Part shown: one piece after another, positions 27,781 to 36,106 of the stretch | How the letters are laid out: the number at the start of each line of letters is the position of its first letter | Numbering within the stretch: the first letter of the stretch is position 1 | Origin: Microbispora siamensis | GTDB lineage: Bacteria > Actinomycetota > Actinomycetes > Streptosporangiales > Streptosporangiaceae | DNA length: 64,000 bases | Direction: 5' to 3' | Assembly: GCF_016863095.1 (NCBI RefSeq) | Contig: NZ_BOOF01000016.1 | Span: 1-64,000 of the forward strand | Notes under the pieces: model-generated | Seen by the model: only the letters and a program-made list of their open reading frames with translations | Database searches by the model: none | What the model was told of the DNA's origin: nothing | Made by a program: the position numbers and the translations under genes

Positions 27781-29567
27781 ACACCCCCTATGGCCCGGAC
27801 GGCGAAGTCGATGGCCGCGGCCATCTGGTGCACCCGCTCCTCCACCATCGGCGTGCCCGGTCCGGTGTCGTACCGGTAGACGGAGGCCTCCCTGCCGTGG
27901 TCCGCCAGGGCCCGCACGTAGTGCTCGACCTGCCGCGCCGGGCAGCGTGGGTCGTTCGCCCCCGTGAGGATCAGCAGCGGGGCCTCCACCATGTCGGCGT
28001 AGGTGATCGGGGAGGACGCGGCGTACCGCTCGGGCACCTCGGCCGGGGAGCCGCCCAGCAGCGCCCGGTGCGCCGCGCGCAGGCTTTCTGCCTCGTCCTC
28101 GTACGCCGCCGCGTGGTCGGCGATGGGCACGGCGGCGATCCCCGCCGCCCACGACTTCGGCTGGGTGCCGAGCGCCAGCAGGGTCAGGTAACCGCCCCAC
28201 GCCGTGCCGGCGAGCACGAGGCGGTCGGGGTCGGCGATGCCGCGCTCCACCGCCCAGTCGCGCACCGCCGCCACGTCGGCCAGCTCGATGTGGCCGACCT
28301 CGCCGCGCAGGGCTTCGCGCCAGGCCGAGCCGTACCCGGCCGAGCCCCGGTGGTTCACCCGGATCACCGCGAAACCGCTGTCGACCCACGCCGCGACCTG
28401 CGGCTGGAACGAGTCGTCGTCCTGGCCGCCCGGGCCGCCGCCGAACCCCGGGAGACCGCTGCGCAGGAGGAACACCGTCGGGTAGGGCGCGGCCACCCGC
28501 TCCGGCCGGGAGACGAGGGCGTGGATGCGTCCTCCCGGGCCCTCCACGTCGATGTCCTCCAGCGGCACGGACGGCGGCGGCGTGCGTCCGGGGCTGAAGA
28601 CCACGTGGCCGTTGCTCGACTTGACGACCGGCGGGTGGGCGGCGCTCGACCAGGCGTACTCGACGGTGCCGTCGGGGCGCGGCGCGGCCGCCTCGATCAC
28701 CCCGTGCGGGCTCTCGATCGGGGTGAGGCCGCCTCCGGCGAGGTCGTAGCGCAGCAGTTCCGTGCGTCCCCGCTGGTTGTGGATGATGAGCAGCGCCCGG
28801 CCGTCGTCGTACCAGTCCGCGGAGATCTCGCCGCGCACCCGCAGCCAGATCTCCCGCTGCTCGCCGGTCACCGGGTCCCACACGAGCGGTTCGCGGCGGC
28901 CCCGGCGCTCGTGCAGGACGAGCAGGCGCCGGTCGCCGGGGACGGGGGCGAATCTGCCGCCGGTCACGCCCCTGCCCGGTCCGTCGTTCAGTTCGGCGAC
29001 GGTCGAGCCGTTCGCCCTGACGACCCGTACGGCCGGGTGCAGGACGTCGCCGTGCTCGCTGTGGTTGACGGCGATGAGCGAGCCGTCGAGCGACATGTCG
29101 GCGACCGCGGCGTACTCGTCGTGGCGATACACCGTGACCGGCTCGTTTCCGGGCCTGGCCAGCAGGATCTCGAAGCCGTCCCGGGAGGAGCGGCCGACGG
29201 CCGCGGTGCCGTCCGAGGCGAGCGCGAGCCCGCAGGGGTGGCCGGGCGGCATGGCCAGGGGCACGTCCGGGCCGCCGTGGAACGGCTGGCGCGACCACAC
29301 GCCGTGCCCGTCGCCGTCCGTGTCGCCGTGTATGTCGCCGAACCACCAGATCCACTGGCCGGTGGGGTCGATCGCGCCATACCGGGTGCCGTGGGGGCGG
29401 TCGGTGACCTGGCGGGTCTGGCCGCTCGACCGGTCCCAGGCGTAGATCTCCCAGCAGCCCGAGGCGGTGCCGCGGTAGACGGCGCGGTGCGGCGCCTGGC
29501 GCGCCCAGGTCGGCAGGGTCACCCGCGGTGCCCGGAACCTGGCCTGCCAGCGTTCCTCGGCCTTCAT
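27777..29567 (-). CDS. S9 prolyl oligopeptidase homologue lacking Ser and His, probable pseudoenzyme
   Basis: 596 aa from ATG 29567 (GGGGAGGG upstream). An N-terminal seven-bladed beta-propeller (about 40-330) is followed by an alpha/beta-hydrolase domain (about 360-596) with VNHRGSAGYGSAWREA and TGANDPRCP. In active S9 enzymes the nucleophile elbow reads GxSxGG; here it is GTAWGG, Ala replacing Ser. The usual GHG near the C-terminus reads GPG, so the His is also missing. The Asp (ANDPR) remains. The fold looks intact and the frame clean, so this is more likely a retained binding protein than a decaying gene. Confidence 0.85.
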   Translation of the reverse strand: MKAEERWQARFRAPRVTLPTWARQAPHRAVYRGTASGCWEIYAWDRSSGQTRQVTDRPHGTRYGAIDPTGQWIWWFGDIHGDTDGDGHGVWSRQPFHGGPDVPLAMPPGHPCGLALASDGTAAVGRSSRDGFEILLARPGNEPVTVYRHDEYAAVADMSLDGSLIAVNHSEHGDVLHPAVRVVRANGSTVAELNDGPGRGVTGGRFAPVPGDRRLLVLHERRGRREPLVWDPVTGEQREIWLRVRGEISADWYDDGRALLIIHNQRGRTELLRYDLAGGGLTPIESPHGVIEAAAPRPDGTVEYAWSSAAHPPVVKSSNGHVVFSPGRTPPPSVPLEDIDVEGPGGRIHALVSRPERVAAPYPTVFLLRSGLPGFGGGPGGQDDDSFQPQVAAWVDSGFAVIRVNHRGSAGYGSAWREALRGEVGHIELADVAAVRDWAVERGIADPDRLVLAGTAWGGYLTLLALGTQPKSWAAGIAAVPIADHAAAYEDEAESLRAAHRALLGGSPAEVPERYAASSPITYADMVEAPLLILTGANDPRCPARQVEHYVRALADHGREASVYRYDTGPGTPMVEERVHQMAAAIDFAVRAIGGV

Positions 29568-29676
29568 GCCGGCCCTCCCCTGCGCTCCTACGGGGTCGGG
29601 TTCAGTATGTCCCGCCAGACGCGACAATGCCTGACAAACAGGCGATGTCGGGCCACGAGTTCGGGCGGTGCGCCGG

Positions 29677-30738
29677 TCAGGACAGGTCCAGGCCGGCGAG
29701 CTGGGCGCGGCTGGCCACGTTGAGCTTCGGAAACGCCCGATAGAGGTGGTAGCTGACGGTCTTCGGGCTGAGGAACAACTGCGCGCCGATCTCCCGGTTG
29801 GTCAGACCCCTGGCGGCCAGCCGCACGATCTGCAGCTCCTGCGGGGACAGCGCGGACAGCGCTTCCGTACGGGCGGCCGGGGAGCTGGTGTCACCGGTGG
29901 CACGCAGCTCGGTGCGGGCGCGCTCGGCCCACGGACGGGCGCCCAGCCGCTCGAAGGTCTCCCACGCGGCCCGCAGGTGCGGCCGGGCGCTGCCCTTGTC
30001 GCGCTCCCTGCGCAGGCGCTCCCCGAAGGCGAGCCTGGTGCGGGCCGCCTCCCAGGGGCGGCCGCTGCCGGCGTGGAGCCGTACGGCGGCGATGAAGTCC
30101 TCGTGCGCCCGCTCCCAGTCGCTTTCGAGCAGGGCGCGGCAGCGGTGCAGGACGGCCAGTGCCCAGTCCTGTCCCGACGCCGTCGCCCACTCCTCGAATC
30201 GGTGCAATGGCTCGCGCGCGGGCAGCCCGAGCCGTACGGCCGCCTCGATCTGGTCGGGGGCGAAGTAGACGGCCTGGATCTGGTGGCGCACCGGGCCGGT
30301 CATGGCGGCGTCGAGCCGGTCAAGAGCCTCGGCGAACCGGCCCTGCCCGAGATCGAGCAGGGCCAGCGCCCACTCGGCCCACGCCAGGCCGTTGACGATG
30401 TGGTTGGCGTCGAAGCGGTCGCGCGAGCGGGCGGCCAGTTCGGCGCACCGGTCCGCCTCTCCGCGTACGGCGGCCAGCCACGCCAGCGTGCCCTCCAGGT
30501 AGCCCGCCCGGTTGCGCTGCCCGGTGCCGGAGGTGAGCCGCAGGCCCTCGACCGCGGTGGCCTCGGCGTCCCTGAACCTGCCCAGGTACAGCTCGGCGGC
30601 GGCGAGCGTGACGTGGACCAGGGGGAGTTTGCCGATGTCGCCCGCGGTCCGGCACTCCGCCGCCATGGCGGCCGAGATGTCGTGCCCGGTCCTGAAGTCG
30701 CCGACGAGCGGGGCGACGAAAGCCGCGTTGATCCGCAG
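29677..30738 (-). pseudogene. C-terminal half of a broken LuxR (LAL-type) regulator
   Basis: The frame from about 30738 to the stop at 29677 encodes some 353 residues. It begins LRINAAFVAPLVGDF, continues through TPR-like helices and ends in a clean LuxR helix-turn-helix (LSPQELQIVRLAARGLTNREIG, with LSPKTVSYHLYRAF). Large LAL regulators normally carry an N-terminal ATPase and are 800-1000 aa long. Upstream, the next part of the protein reads on the opposite strand (30739-31240), so the gene is interrupted. The frame stays open further upstream, but that sequence is antisense to the inverted segment. Confidence 0.8.
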
Positions 30739-31240
30739 GGCGGGGCGGCTGACCGAGGCCGCCGTCGCCGCCGCGGACGCGGGCCAGGCCGGCCGGGCCA
30801 AGGAGTTGGTCGAGCGCGCCGCCGCGCTGGTCACCGACCCCCGTTCCCGCGCGCGGCTCTGCGACCTGCGCGCCAGGATCGCGTTCGACGAGGGCGCCCC
30901 GCACCTGGCCCACGACCTGCTGATGGCCGGCGCGGAGGAGCTGACCGCGCTCACGACCGCGGAGGGTTCCGACGGGCAGGCGCGGCAGGACCGGATCGCG
31001 GCCGGGCTGATGCTGACCGACGCCGCGCGCAACGCCTGGCAGCTCAGCGACCCGGCCAGGGTCGCCGAGGCGGCCGAACGCCTCCACAGACTCGGCCTGC
31101 GTCCGGAGGACGGCCTCGATCCCGCCGTCCAGGCCGTGACCGGCGCGTCGGTGCTGCTGCGGCAGGGACCGGCGGAGGGGATCCCCATCATGCGCGACAT
31201 GGTCGCCAGGGGTGGCCGGATCGCCTCCGGCGCACACACC
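30739..31240 (+). pseudogene. Inverted middle segment of the LuxR regulator
   Basis: On the plus strand this stretch reads AGRLTEAAVAAADAGQAG through EGIPIMRDMVARGGRIAS, the helical-repeat part that should precede LRINAAF in the minus-strand fragment. It has no start codon context of its own. The flanking minus-strand fragments end in LERAAELTEDHALR on one side and start LRINAAF on the other. The segment fits between them if turned round. Confidence 0.75.
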
Positions 31241-31539
31241 TTAGCGCGTGGTCCTCGGTGAGCTCGGCGGCCCGTTCCAGTGCGGCGCAGGCCCCGGCGT
31301 TGCCGTCGCGCCCCTGGCCGAGCCGCGCGGCCTCGGGGACGACCTGGTCGCTCGCTTCCCCGGCGCGGTGGTGGACCGGGTCTTCCCCGCGCGGCTCTCG
31401 GACGGGCCGGCGGCGGTGGGCAGGCCCTGGTCGACCGCTCGTACGGCCCCGCAGGCGCTCGTCGCGGGCCACGCGCCCTCGAGGGACAGCGAGACGGGAA
31501 AGCCGATCCGCCGCCAGGCCGGATCGGCGTCGTGGTGGA
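31241..31539 (-). pseudogene. Degenerate upstream remnant of the LuxR regulator
   Basis: One minus frame gives NAGACAALERAAELTEDHALR, typical of the linker after the ATPase of LAL regulators. Farther upstream the match seems to move to another frame, so at least one frameshift is likely. The homology ends at the IS element; the ATPase domain is not found in the window. Confidence 0.6.
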
Positions 31540-31864
31540 TCAGAGAGGGCGGTTGTGCTGCTCGATGTACTGACGCAGGAGGCTGATCGGTGCGCCGCCC
31601 ACGCTTCCGGCGAAGTAGGAGCCCGACCATAGCTTGTTGGCCCGGTAGTAGTGGCGGGCCAGTTCGGGGAACTCGGTCCGCATCCGGCGGAAGGACACCC
31701 CTTTCAACGAGTTGACGAGGCGGGACAGGGCGACCTTTCTGCTCCATGCGCTCCAGGTGAGCGCCGGTGAACACCGGATGCCGGAACTTGGTCACGAATA
31801 CCAAGTGGGCGTGCAGGACGAAAACGCAGTGCCTGCCGGTTCTGATGTTCCCATGTTCGGCCAT
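31540..31864 (-). pseudogene. tnpA: Y1 transposase TnpA, internally deleted
   Basis: The start encodes MAEHGNIRTGRHCVFVLHAH, the classic IS200 opening. After LERMEQK the frame jumps to VALSRLVNSLKGVSF and ends in SLLRQYIEQHNRPL. About 40 codons between the two are missing, with a frame change, and they include the HUH metal-binding motif. The catalytic Tyr region (YIEQ) survives, but the product cannot be active. Mobilisation would need TnpA in trans. Confidence 0.85.
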
Positions 31865-33083
31865 GGACCAATGGCAGGATCATCGTGTGCAGCTCCGGTA
31901 CAACTACCGCATGTCCCCGACGCCGGGCCAGCGTGTCGCGCTGGCTCGGGCGTTCGGGTGCGCCAGGGTGGTGTTCAACGACGCGCTGCGCGCACGGCAG
32001 GACGCTCGGGAGCAGGGCTTGCCGTACATCGCGGATGGGGAGTTGTCCAAGCGGGTCATCACCCAGGCGAAGCTGACCCCGGAACGCTCCTGGCTGGGCG
32101 AGGTCTCATCCGTGGTGTTACAGCAGGCGCTTGCCGATCTGAACACCGCCTACCGGAACTTCTTCGCCTCCATCACGGGCAAGCGGAAGGGGCCGAAGGT
32201 CGCCCCGCCCCGGTTCCGGTCCAAGAGGGACAACCGGCAGGCGATCCGCTTCACCCGCAACGCCCGGTTCTCGATCACGGCGGGCGGGAAGCTGCGCCTG
32301 CCGAAGATCGGCGAGGTGCCGGTTCGCTGGTCGCGCGCCCTGCCCGCCGAACCGTCCTCGGTGACGGTGGTCAAGGACGCAGCCGGCCGATACTTCGCAT
32401 CCTTTGTGATCGAGGTCGCCGAGCAGCCCCTGCCACAGGTAGAGCCCGAGGCCGGGATCGATCTTGGGCTGTCGGCCTTCGCGGTCCTGTCGAACGGCCG
32501 GAAGATCGACTCACCGCGTTTCCTGCGCCGGGCGGAGAAGAAACTCAAGCGGCTCCAGCGGGCGCTGTCCCGCAAAGCCAAGGGGTCGAACAACCGGGCC
32601 AAAGCCCGGCAGAAGGTTGCCCGCCAGCACGCGAAGGTCGCCGACGCGCGCCGCGAGTTCCACCACCAGCTGTCCACGAAGCTGATCCGCGACAACCAAG
32701 TGGTCTACGTGGAAAACCTGGCGGTCAAGGGACTGGCGCGCACCCGGCTGGCCAAAAGCGTCCACGACGCGGGCTGGTCGCAGTTCGTGACCATGCTGGA
32801 GTACAAAGCCCGCTTGTACGGGCGTGCCTTCCACCGGATCGACCGGTGGTTCCCCTCCTCCAAGCTGTGCTCGGAATGCGGGACTGTCCAGCAGTCGATG
32901 CCGCTGAACGTCCGGGAGTGGGCCTGCCCCTGTGGGGCGGTCCACGATCGGGACGTCAACGCGGCGAAGAACATCCTGGCCGCCGGACGGGCGGACAGGC
33001 TAAACGCCTGTGGAGCGCAGGTAAGACCGGGGCCTGCTCCGGCGCAGCGCGAGGAAGCAGGAAGCCTCAGAGGTGCCGCGTGA
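31863..33083 (+). CDS. tnpB: TnpB RNA-guided nuclease, apparently intact
   Basis: 406 aa. The RuvC acidic triad is visible: Asp in AGIDLGLSAFAV, Glu in VVYVENLAVKGLA, and Asp in DRDVNAAKNI. The zinc-finger insert is CSECG with CPCG. TnpB proteins are omega-RNA-guided DNA nucleases that help IS605 elements persist, and are the ancestors of Cas12. ATG 31863 overlaps the tnpA start on the other strand; no strong ribosome site is seen, and GTG 31887 is an alternative. The 3' end runs into a structured region likely to form the guide RNA. Confidence 0.9.
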   Translation: MDQWQDHRVQLRYNYRMSPTPGQRVALARAFGCARVVFNDALRARQDAREQGLPYIADGELSKRVITQAKLTPERSWLGEVSSVVLQQALADLNTAYRNFFASITGKRKGPKVAPPRFRSKRDNRQAIRFTRNARFSITAGGKLRLPKIGEVPVRWSRALPAEPSSVTVVKDAAGRYFASFVIEVAEQPLPQVEPEAGIDLGLSAFAVLSNGRKIDSPRFLRRAEKKLKRLQRALSRKAKGSNNRAKARQKVARQHAKVADARREFHHQLSTKLIRDNQVVYVENLAVKGLARTRLAKSVHDAGWSQFVTMLEYKARLYGRAFHRIDRWFPSSKLCSECGTVQQSMPLNVREWACPCGAVHDRDVNAAKNILAAGRADRLNACGAQVRPGPAPAQREEAGSLRGAA

Positions 33084-33139
33084 ACGCGCGGCACGGGCTG
33101 AATCCCCGGCCTTCAGCTTCAGGCCGGAGAGCGCGTCAA
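33073..33139 (+). ncRNA. Probable 3' part of the TnpB omega RNA and IS right end
   Basis: Two hairpins follow each other: GTGCCGCG/CGCGGCAC (33073-33094), spanning the tnpB stop, and CCGGCCT/AGGCCGG (33106-33127), just inside the right end. By analogy with IS605 systems the guide would begin right after 33139. The 5' end of the RNA would lie inside tnpB and cannot be set from sequence alone. Confidence 0.5.
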
Positions 33140-33490
33140 ACCGTGATCGCGCTGGTCAACACGCTGTTGATGGCGGCCTCCGACCGGGCGGCCGAGCGGG
33201 GCGGTCTGCGGCTGCTGGGAGCGACGCGGGCGCAGGTGCTGCGATACGTCGTGGCCGAGGCGCTGGCGGTGGTGGCGGTCGGAGTGGTGCTGGGGTTCGC
33301 GGCCACGGCGCTCGGCCTGCTGGGGCTGGAGGCGGCCCTGCTGCGCCTGGCCGGGCTGTTCGCCTTCGAGGTGCCCTGGCGGCCGGTCGCCTTGGTGATC
33401 GGGATCTGCTTCCTGCTGGGGGCGGTCGCGGCGGTCGCCCCCGCGATCCGCACCATCCGCACCGGGGGCGCGGCGATCCCGCGCTCGTGA
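33140..33490 (+). pseudogene. C-terminal fragment of an FtsX-type ABC permease
   Basis: Starting directly at the IS right end, 116 residues continue in frame without their own start. They include AERGGLRLLGATRAQVLRYV, a standard FtsX/MacB motif between helices, then two or three membrane helices and a final APAIRTIRTGGAAI. The N-terminal membrane segment and large periplasmic domain are absent. The fragment marks the right edge of the deletion or insertion event. Confidence 0.8.
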
Positions 33491-33509
33491 ACCGCGCTAC
33501 GCGGGCGTG

Positions 33510-34340
33510 TCAAGCCGGAGCGGTCCAGCGGGTGACGTGGAAGGACGCGGTCACCGGCACGGGGTCGGGCAGTGCGGCGATCTTCGCGGCCAGTTCCTCC
33601 GGGCGCGTGTGCCAGGCGCTCGGGCCCATGCCGACCACCGCCTCGACCTCGTCGTGGCCGAGGGAGAGCGCGATCTCCTCGGTCTCCTCCGCGGCGCGGG
33701 CGAAGTGGCCGCCCAGGGTGTCTTCCAGGCGGCGGCCCTTGTCCTCGTCCACGCTCAGCAGGCCGAGGCGCTCGACGAGCGGGCTCAGGTGGCCGGGGCC
33801 GGGCGTGACGACGACCAGGGAACCGCCGGGCCGCAGCACCCGGGCGAACTCCTCCGCGTTGCGCGGCGCGAAGACGTTGAGCAGCACGTCCACGCGGTCG
33901 TCGCCGACGGGGATCGGCCGCCACACGTCCGCCACCAGGGCGCCGATGCGGGGGTGCGCGCGGGCGGCCCGTTTCAGCGCGTGCTTGGACACGTCGATCG
34001 CGATGCCCACCGCGTCGTCGCCGAGCGCCGCGGCCAGGTAGTAACCGGTGCCCGCGCCGGCGTCGGCGACCACGGCGGCGCCCTCGCACATCCGGGCGAG
34101 GCGGCGGGCCAGCGGGCCGTAGTGGCCCGCCTCCAGGAAGCGCGCCCGTGCGGCCACCATGGCGGGCGTATCGGCCGTGCCGGCTGGGCGGGTGAGCATG
34201 TTCACGTACCCCTGCCGCGCCACGTCGTAGGAGTGGCCGTGCACGCACCTGACCGACCCGCCGGCCAGGTGGACCGCCGTACGGCAGGCCGGGCAGACGA
34301 GGTGATCGATGACGTCGGCGAGCACCCGTCCATCATCCAC
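33510..34340 (-). CDS. RlmA-type 23S rRNA (guanine-N1) methyltransferase
   Basis: 276 aa from GTG 34340; a longer frame would run into the next gene on the other strand. A zinc finger opens the protein (LVCPACRTAVHL, VRCVHGHSYD, then RQGYVNML), typical of RlmA/TlrB enzymes. The SAM-binding motif is VADAGAGTGYYLAAAL, and the later LNVFAPRNAEEFARVLRPGG is a class I methyltransferase block. RlmA(II) members methylate G748 and can give tylosin-type macrolide resistance, RlmA(I) methylates G745; the exact site cannot be told here. The ribosome site is weak. Confidence 0.85.
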   Translation of the reverse strand: MDDGRVLADVIDHLVCPACRTAVHLAGGSVRCVHGHSYDVARQGYVNMLTRPAGTADTPAMVAARARFLEAGHYGPLARRLARMCEGAAVVADAGAGTGYYLAAALGDDAVGIAIDVSKHALKRAARAHPRIGALVADVWRPIPVGDDRVDVLLNVFAPRNAEEFARVLRPGGSLVVVTPGPGHLSPLVERLGLLSVDEDKGRRLEDTLGGHFARAAEETEEIALSLGHDEVEAVVGMGPSAWHTRPEELAAKIAALPDPVPVTASFHVTRWTAPA

Positions 34341-34443
34341 CCCGTGCGGGACTGCGAACCGTCGGCAAGTCGGCTGCAGGAGTACGGCAAGCCGGCGGAG
34401 GTCCCATGGACACGCAAGGAGCTTTTCGAAGGGGGAGATCGCG

Positions 34444-34590
34444 ATGACCCGCACCCGCCGCCGCTGCCCGCGCTGCCGTACCGAGCTTGACGAGGGCCCG
34501 ATCCTCTACCGCTGCGCCCACTGCGAGCGCGCCGTCTACGCGGCCGACCTCGACGTCGACTACACGCCCGTCCAGGCCGGCGCCCGCTGA
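34444..34590 (+). CDS. Small zinc-ribbon protein
   Basis: 48 aa with two CxxC pairs (CPRC near residue 8 and CAHC near 24), forming a rubredoxin-like zinc ribbon. The ATG at 34444 follows GGGGGAGA. It is divergent from the methyltransferase gene, and 27 nt before the MBL hydrolase gene, with which it may be co-transcribed. Function unknown; such proteins often bind nucleic acid or act as metal-binding adaptors. Confidence 0.75.
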   Translation: MTRTRRRCPRCRTELDEGPILYRCAHCERAVYAADLDVDYTPVQAGAR

Positions 34591-34617
34591 AACCCGAGTC
34601 TCTTCTATCGTGGTGCG

Positions 34618-35355
34618 ATGCCGCATGAGCCGAGAATCGTGGCCGGTGTCGAGATCATCCCGCTTTGCGATGCCGTGGGTCCCATGAAGGAACCGGTCCG
34701 CAAGCCGCTGCCCGAGATGTTCGCCGGTGCGGTGTTCGAGCCCGGCGAGGAGTGGGTGCTCCACTTCCACTGCTACCTGCTGCGGGCGGCGGGCCGTACG
34801 GTCCTGGTGGACACCGGGATCGGCGGCGCCGGCTCGCCCGCGACCTGGGCGCCCCTGCCCGGCCGCCTCGGCGGGGAACTGGCCGCCGCCGGGGCCGCCC
34901 CGGCCGACGTGGACGTCGTCGTGCTGACCCACCTGCACAGCGACCACGCCGGTGGCGCGGTCGCGGACGGCGCTCCCGCCTTCCCGAACGCCCGATACGT
35001 CGTGCAGCGGGCGGAGACCGAGTGGGCCGCCGAGCCGGTGCGCGCGCTGATCCTCGACCCTCTGCGGGACCTGCTCGACGTCGTCGACGGCGACGCCGAA
35101 CCCGTGCCCGGGGTCCGGGTGCTGCACGCGCCCGGCCACACGCCCGGCCACCAGTGCGTCGAGGTGGGAGATCTGGTGATGAGCGGCGACGCCGTGCTCC
35201 ACCCGGTCCAAGTCGCCGATCCCTCGATCCCCTACGTGTACGACGAGGACCCCGACCTCGCCGTACGGACGCGCGAGGACATCCTCGCCCGGGCCGCCGT
35301 CCTCGCCCCCTCCCACTTCCCCGACCCCTTCGTGGGACTCCTGCGGACAATCTGA
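34618..35355 (+). CDS. MBL-fold metallo-hydrolase
   Basis: 245 aa. The metal signature THLHSDHAGG (HxHxDH) lies near residue 103, preceded by VLVDTGIGG and followed by HAPGHTPGHQ (third His) and MSGDAVLHP (bridging Asp). The fold binds two metal ions. Relatives include lactonases and related hydrolases; the substrate cannot be assigned. Family length is normal and no signal peptide is present. Confidence 0.9.
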   Translation: MPHEPRIVAGVEIIPLCDAVGPMKEPVRKPLPEMFAGAVFEPGEEWVLHFHCYLLRAAGRTVLVDTGIGGAGSPATWAPLPGRLGGELAAAGAAPADVDVVVLTHLHSDHAGGAVADGAPAFPNARYVVQRAETEWAAEPVRALILDPLRDLLDVVDGDAEPVPGVRVLHAPGHTPGHQCVEVGDLVMSGDAVLHPVQVADPSIPYVYDEDPDLAVRTREDILARAAVLAPSHFPDPFVGLLRTI

Positions 35356-35408
35356 TGGCTTTGCGAATCCGTTTGTGTACGGAGAGTGCTGGTGTTTAGC
35401 CTTTACTC

Positions 35409-35675
35409 ATGGCGGTAACGGTAAAGCTCATGGAGGACGCGAACCCGTCAACGCGGAGGGGGCCTGCGCGCATCTCTCGTAAGAACCAGGTCACCCTTCC
35501 CGTCTCCCTCCTGCGCAAGCTGGGTCTCGGGCCAGGGGATGCGGTCGATATCGCGGACGAGGACGACCACATCGTGATTCGCCGCCACCGCAGTCGTTTC
35601 AAGGGTGTGATAGGAACAATCCCCGGCTTCACGGATGCGGTGGACGTGGAGAACAGCAGGGACAGCTGGCAATGA
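35409..35675 (+). CDS. vapB: AbrB/MazE-type antitoxin (VapB-like)
   Basis: 88 aa. A swapped-hairpin AbrB domain spans about 20-65 (ARISRKNQVTLPVSLLRKLGL, then GDAVDIADEDDHIVIRR), the DNA-binding part of many VapB and MazE antitoxins. The C-terminal tail would bind and block the toxin. It overlaps the toxin gene by 4 nt (ATGA). No ribosome site precedes ATG 35409, but TTTACT lies just upstream, so it may be leaderless. Base composition looks less GC-rich than the surroundings, which suggests recent acquisition. Confidence 0.85.
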   Translation: MAVTVKLMEDANPSTRRGPARISRKNQVTLPVSLLRKLGLGPGDAVDIADEDDHIVIRRHRSRFKGVIGTIPGFTDAVDVENSRDSWQ

Positions 35676-36091
35676 CCAGCCGACCCCTGGTGTTGCTGGA
35701 CACGAACATCGTGAGCGGATTACTGGATCCTGGGGACGCCCTGCACGTGGACGCGGGCGAGGCTGCTGAAGCATGGGAGGCGCGGGGAGCCTTGTTCGCC
35801 ATCTCCCTGATCACCTGGAGCGAATGCCGGGTAGGTGCGATCCGGAGGGGGCCAGCAGCGGAGTTGGCTCTGCGAAGGTTTCGGGAAGCTGGTCTTGACG
35901 ATGTTCTGTTGCCATCTGAGGCCACCGCCGAGGCTGCCGCTCAGATCCGGGCAGGGGACCTCTCGGTACGAGTTCCCGATGCTTTGATCCTCGCGACAGC
36001 TCACGAGAGCGGGGCCACGGCGCTTCTCACCGCGGACAAGAAGCTCGCCAAGATTTCGCCGGGTCTGGTCGAACTCATACGGCCCTCATAG
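35672..36091 (+). CDS. vapC: PIN-domain toxin (VapC-like ribonuclease)
   Basis: 139 aa. The four acidic PIN residues are all visible: Asp in VLLDTNIVSGLL, Glu in TWSECRVG, Asp in RVPDALILATA and Asp in LLTADKKLA. VapC toxins cut tRNA or rRNA loops and are held inactive by VapB. Its ATG lies inside the antitoxin stop, so the two are translationally coupled. The active site looks complete. Confidence 0.9.
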   Translation: MTSRPLVLLDTNIVSGLLDPGDALHVDAGEAAEAWEARGALFAISLITWSECRVGAIRRGPAAELALRRFREAGLDDVLLPSEATAEAAAQIRAGDLSVRVPDALILATAHESGATALLTADKKLAKISPGLVELIRPS

Positions 36092-36106
36092 CGTCGGCAG
36101 CTTCCG

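Larger units (their letters stand above)
31540..33139 (+). mobile_element. IS200/IS605-family element with tnpA remnant and tnpB
   Basis: Divergent tnpA (minus) and tnpB (plus) share an overlapping start in the palindrome CCATGG at 31861-31866. The right end carries the hairpin CCGGCCT/AGGCCGG (33106-33127) and finishes in GTCAA at 33139. The left boundary is set at the tnpA stop and may extend a little further left. The element lies between a broken regulator and a truncated permease, so its arrival or later deletion removed both upstream parts. Confidence 0.8.

Noticed and set aside
30739..31240. Programmed phase-variable invertible switch
   Set aside because: No convincing inverted repeats at the ends, no recombinase gene nearby, a 1-nt frame mismatch on re-inversion and a degenerate upstream part all point to a dead relic.
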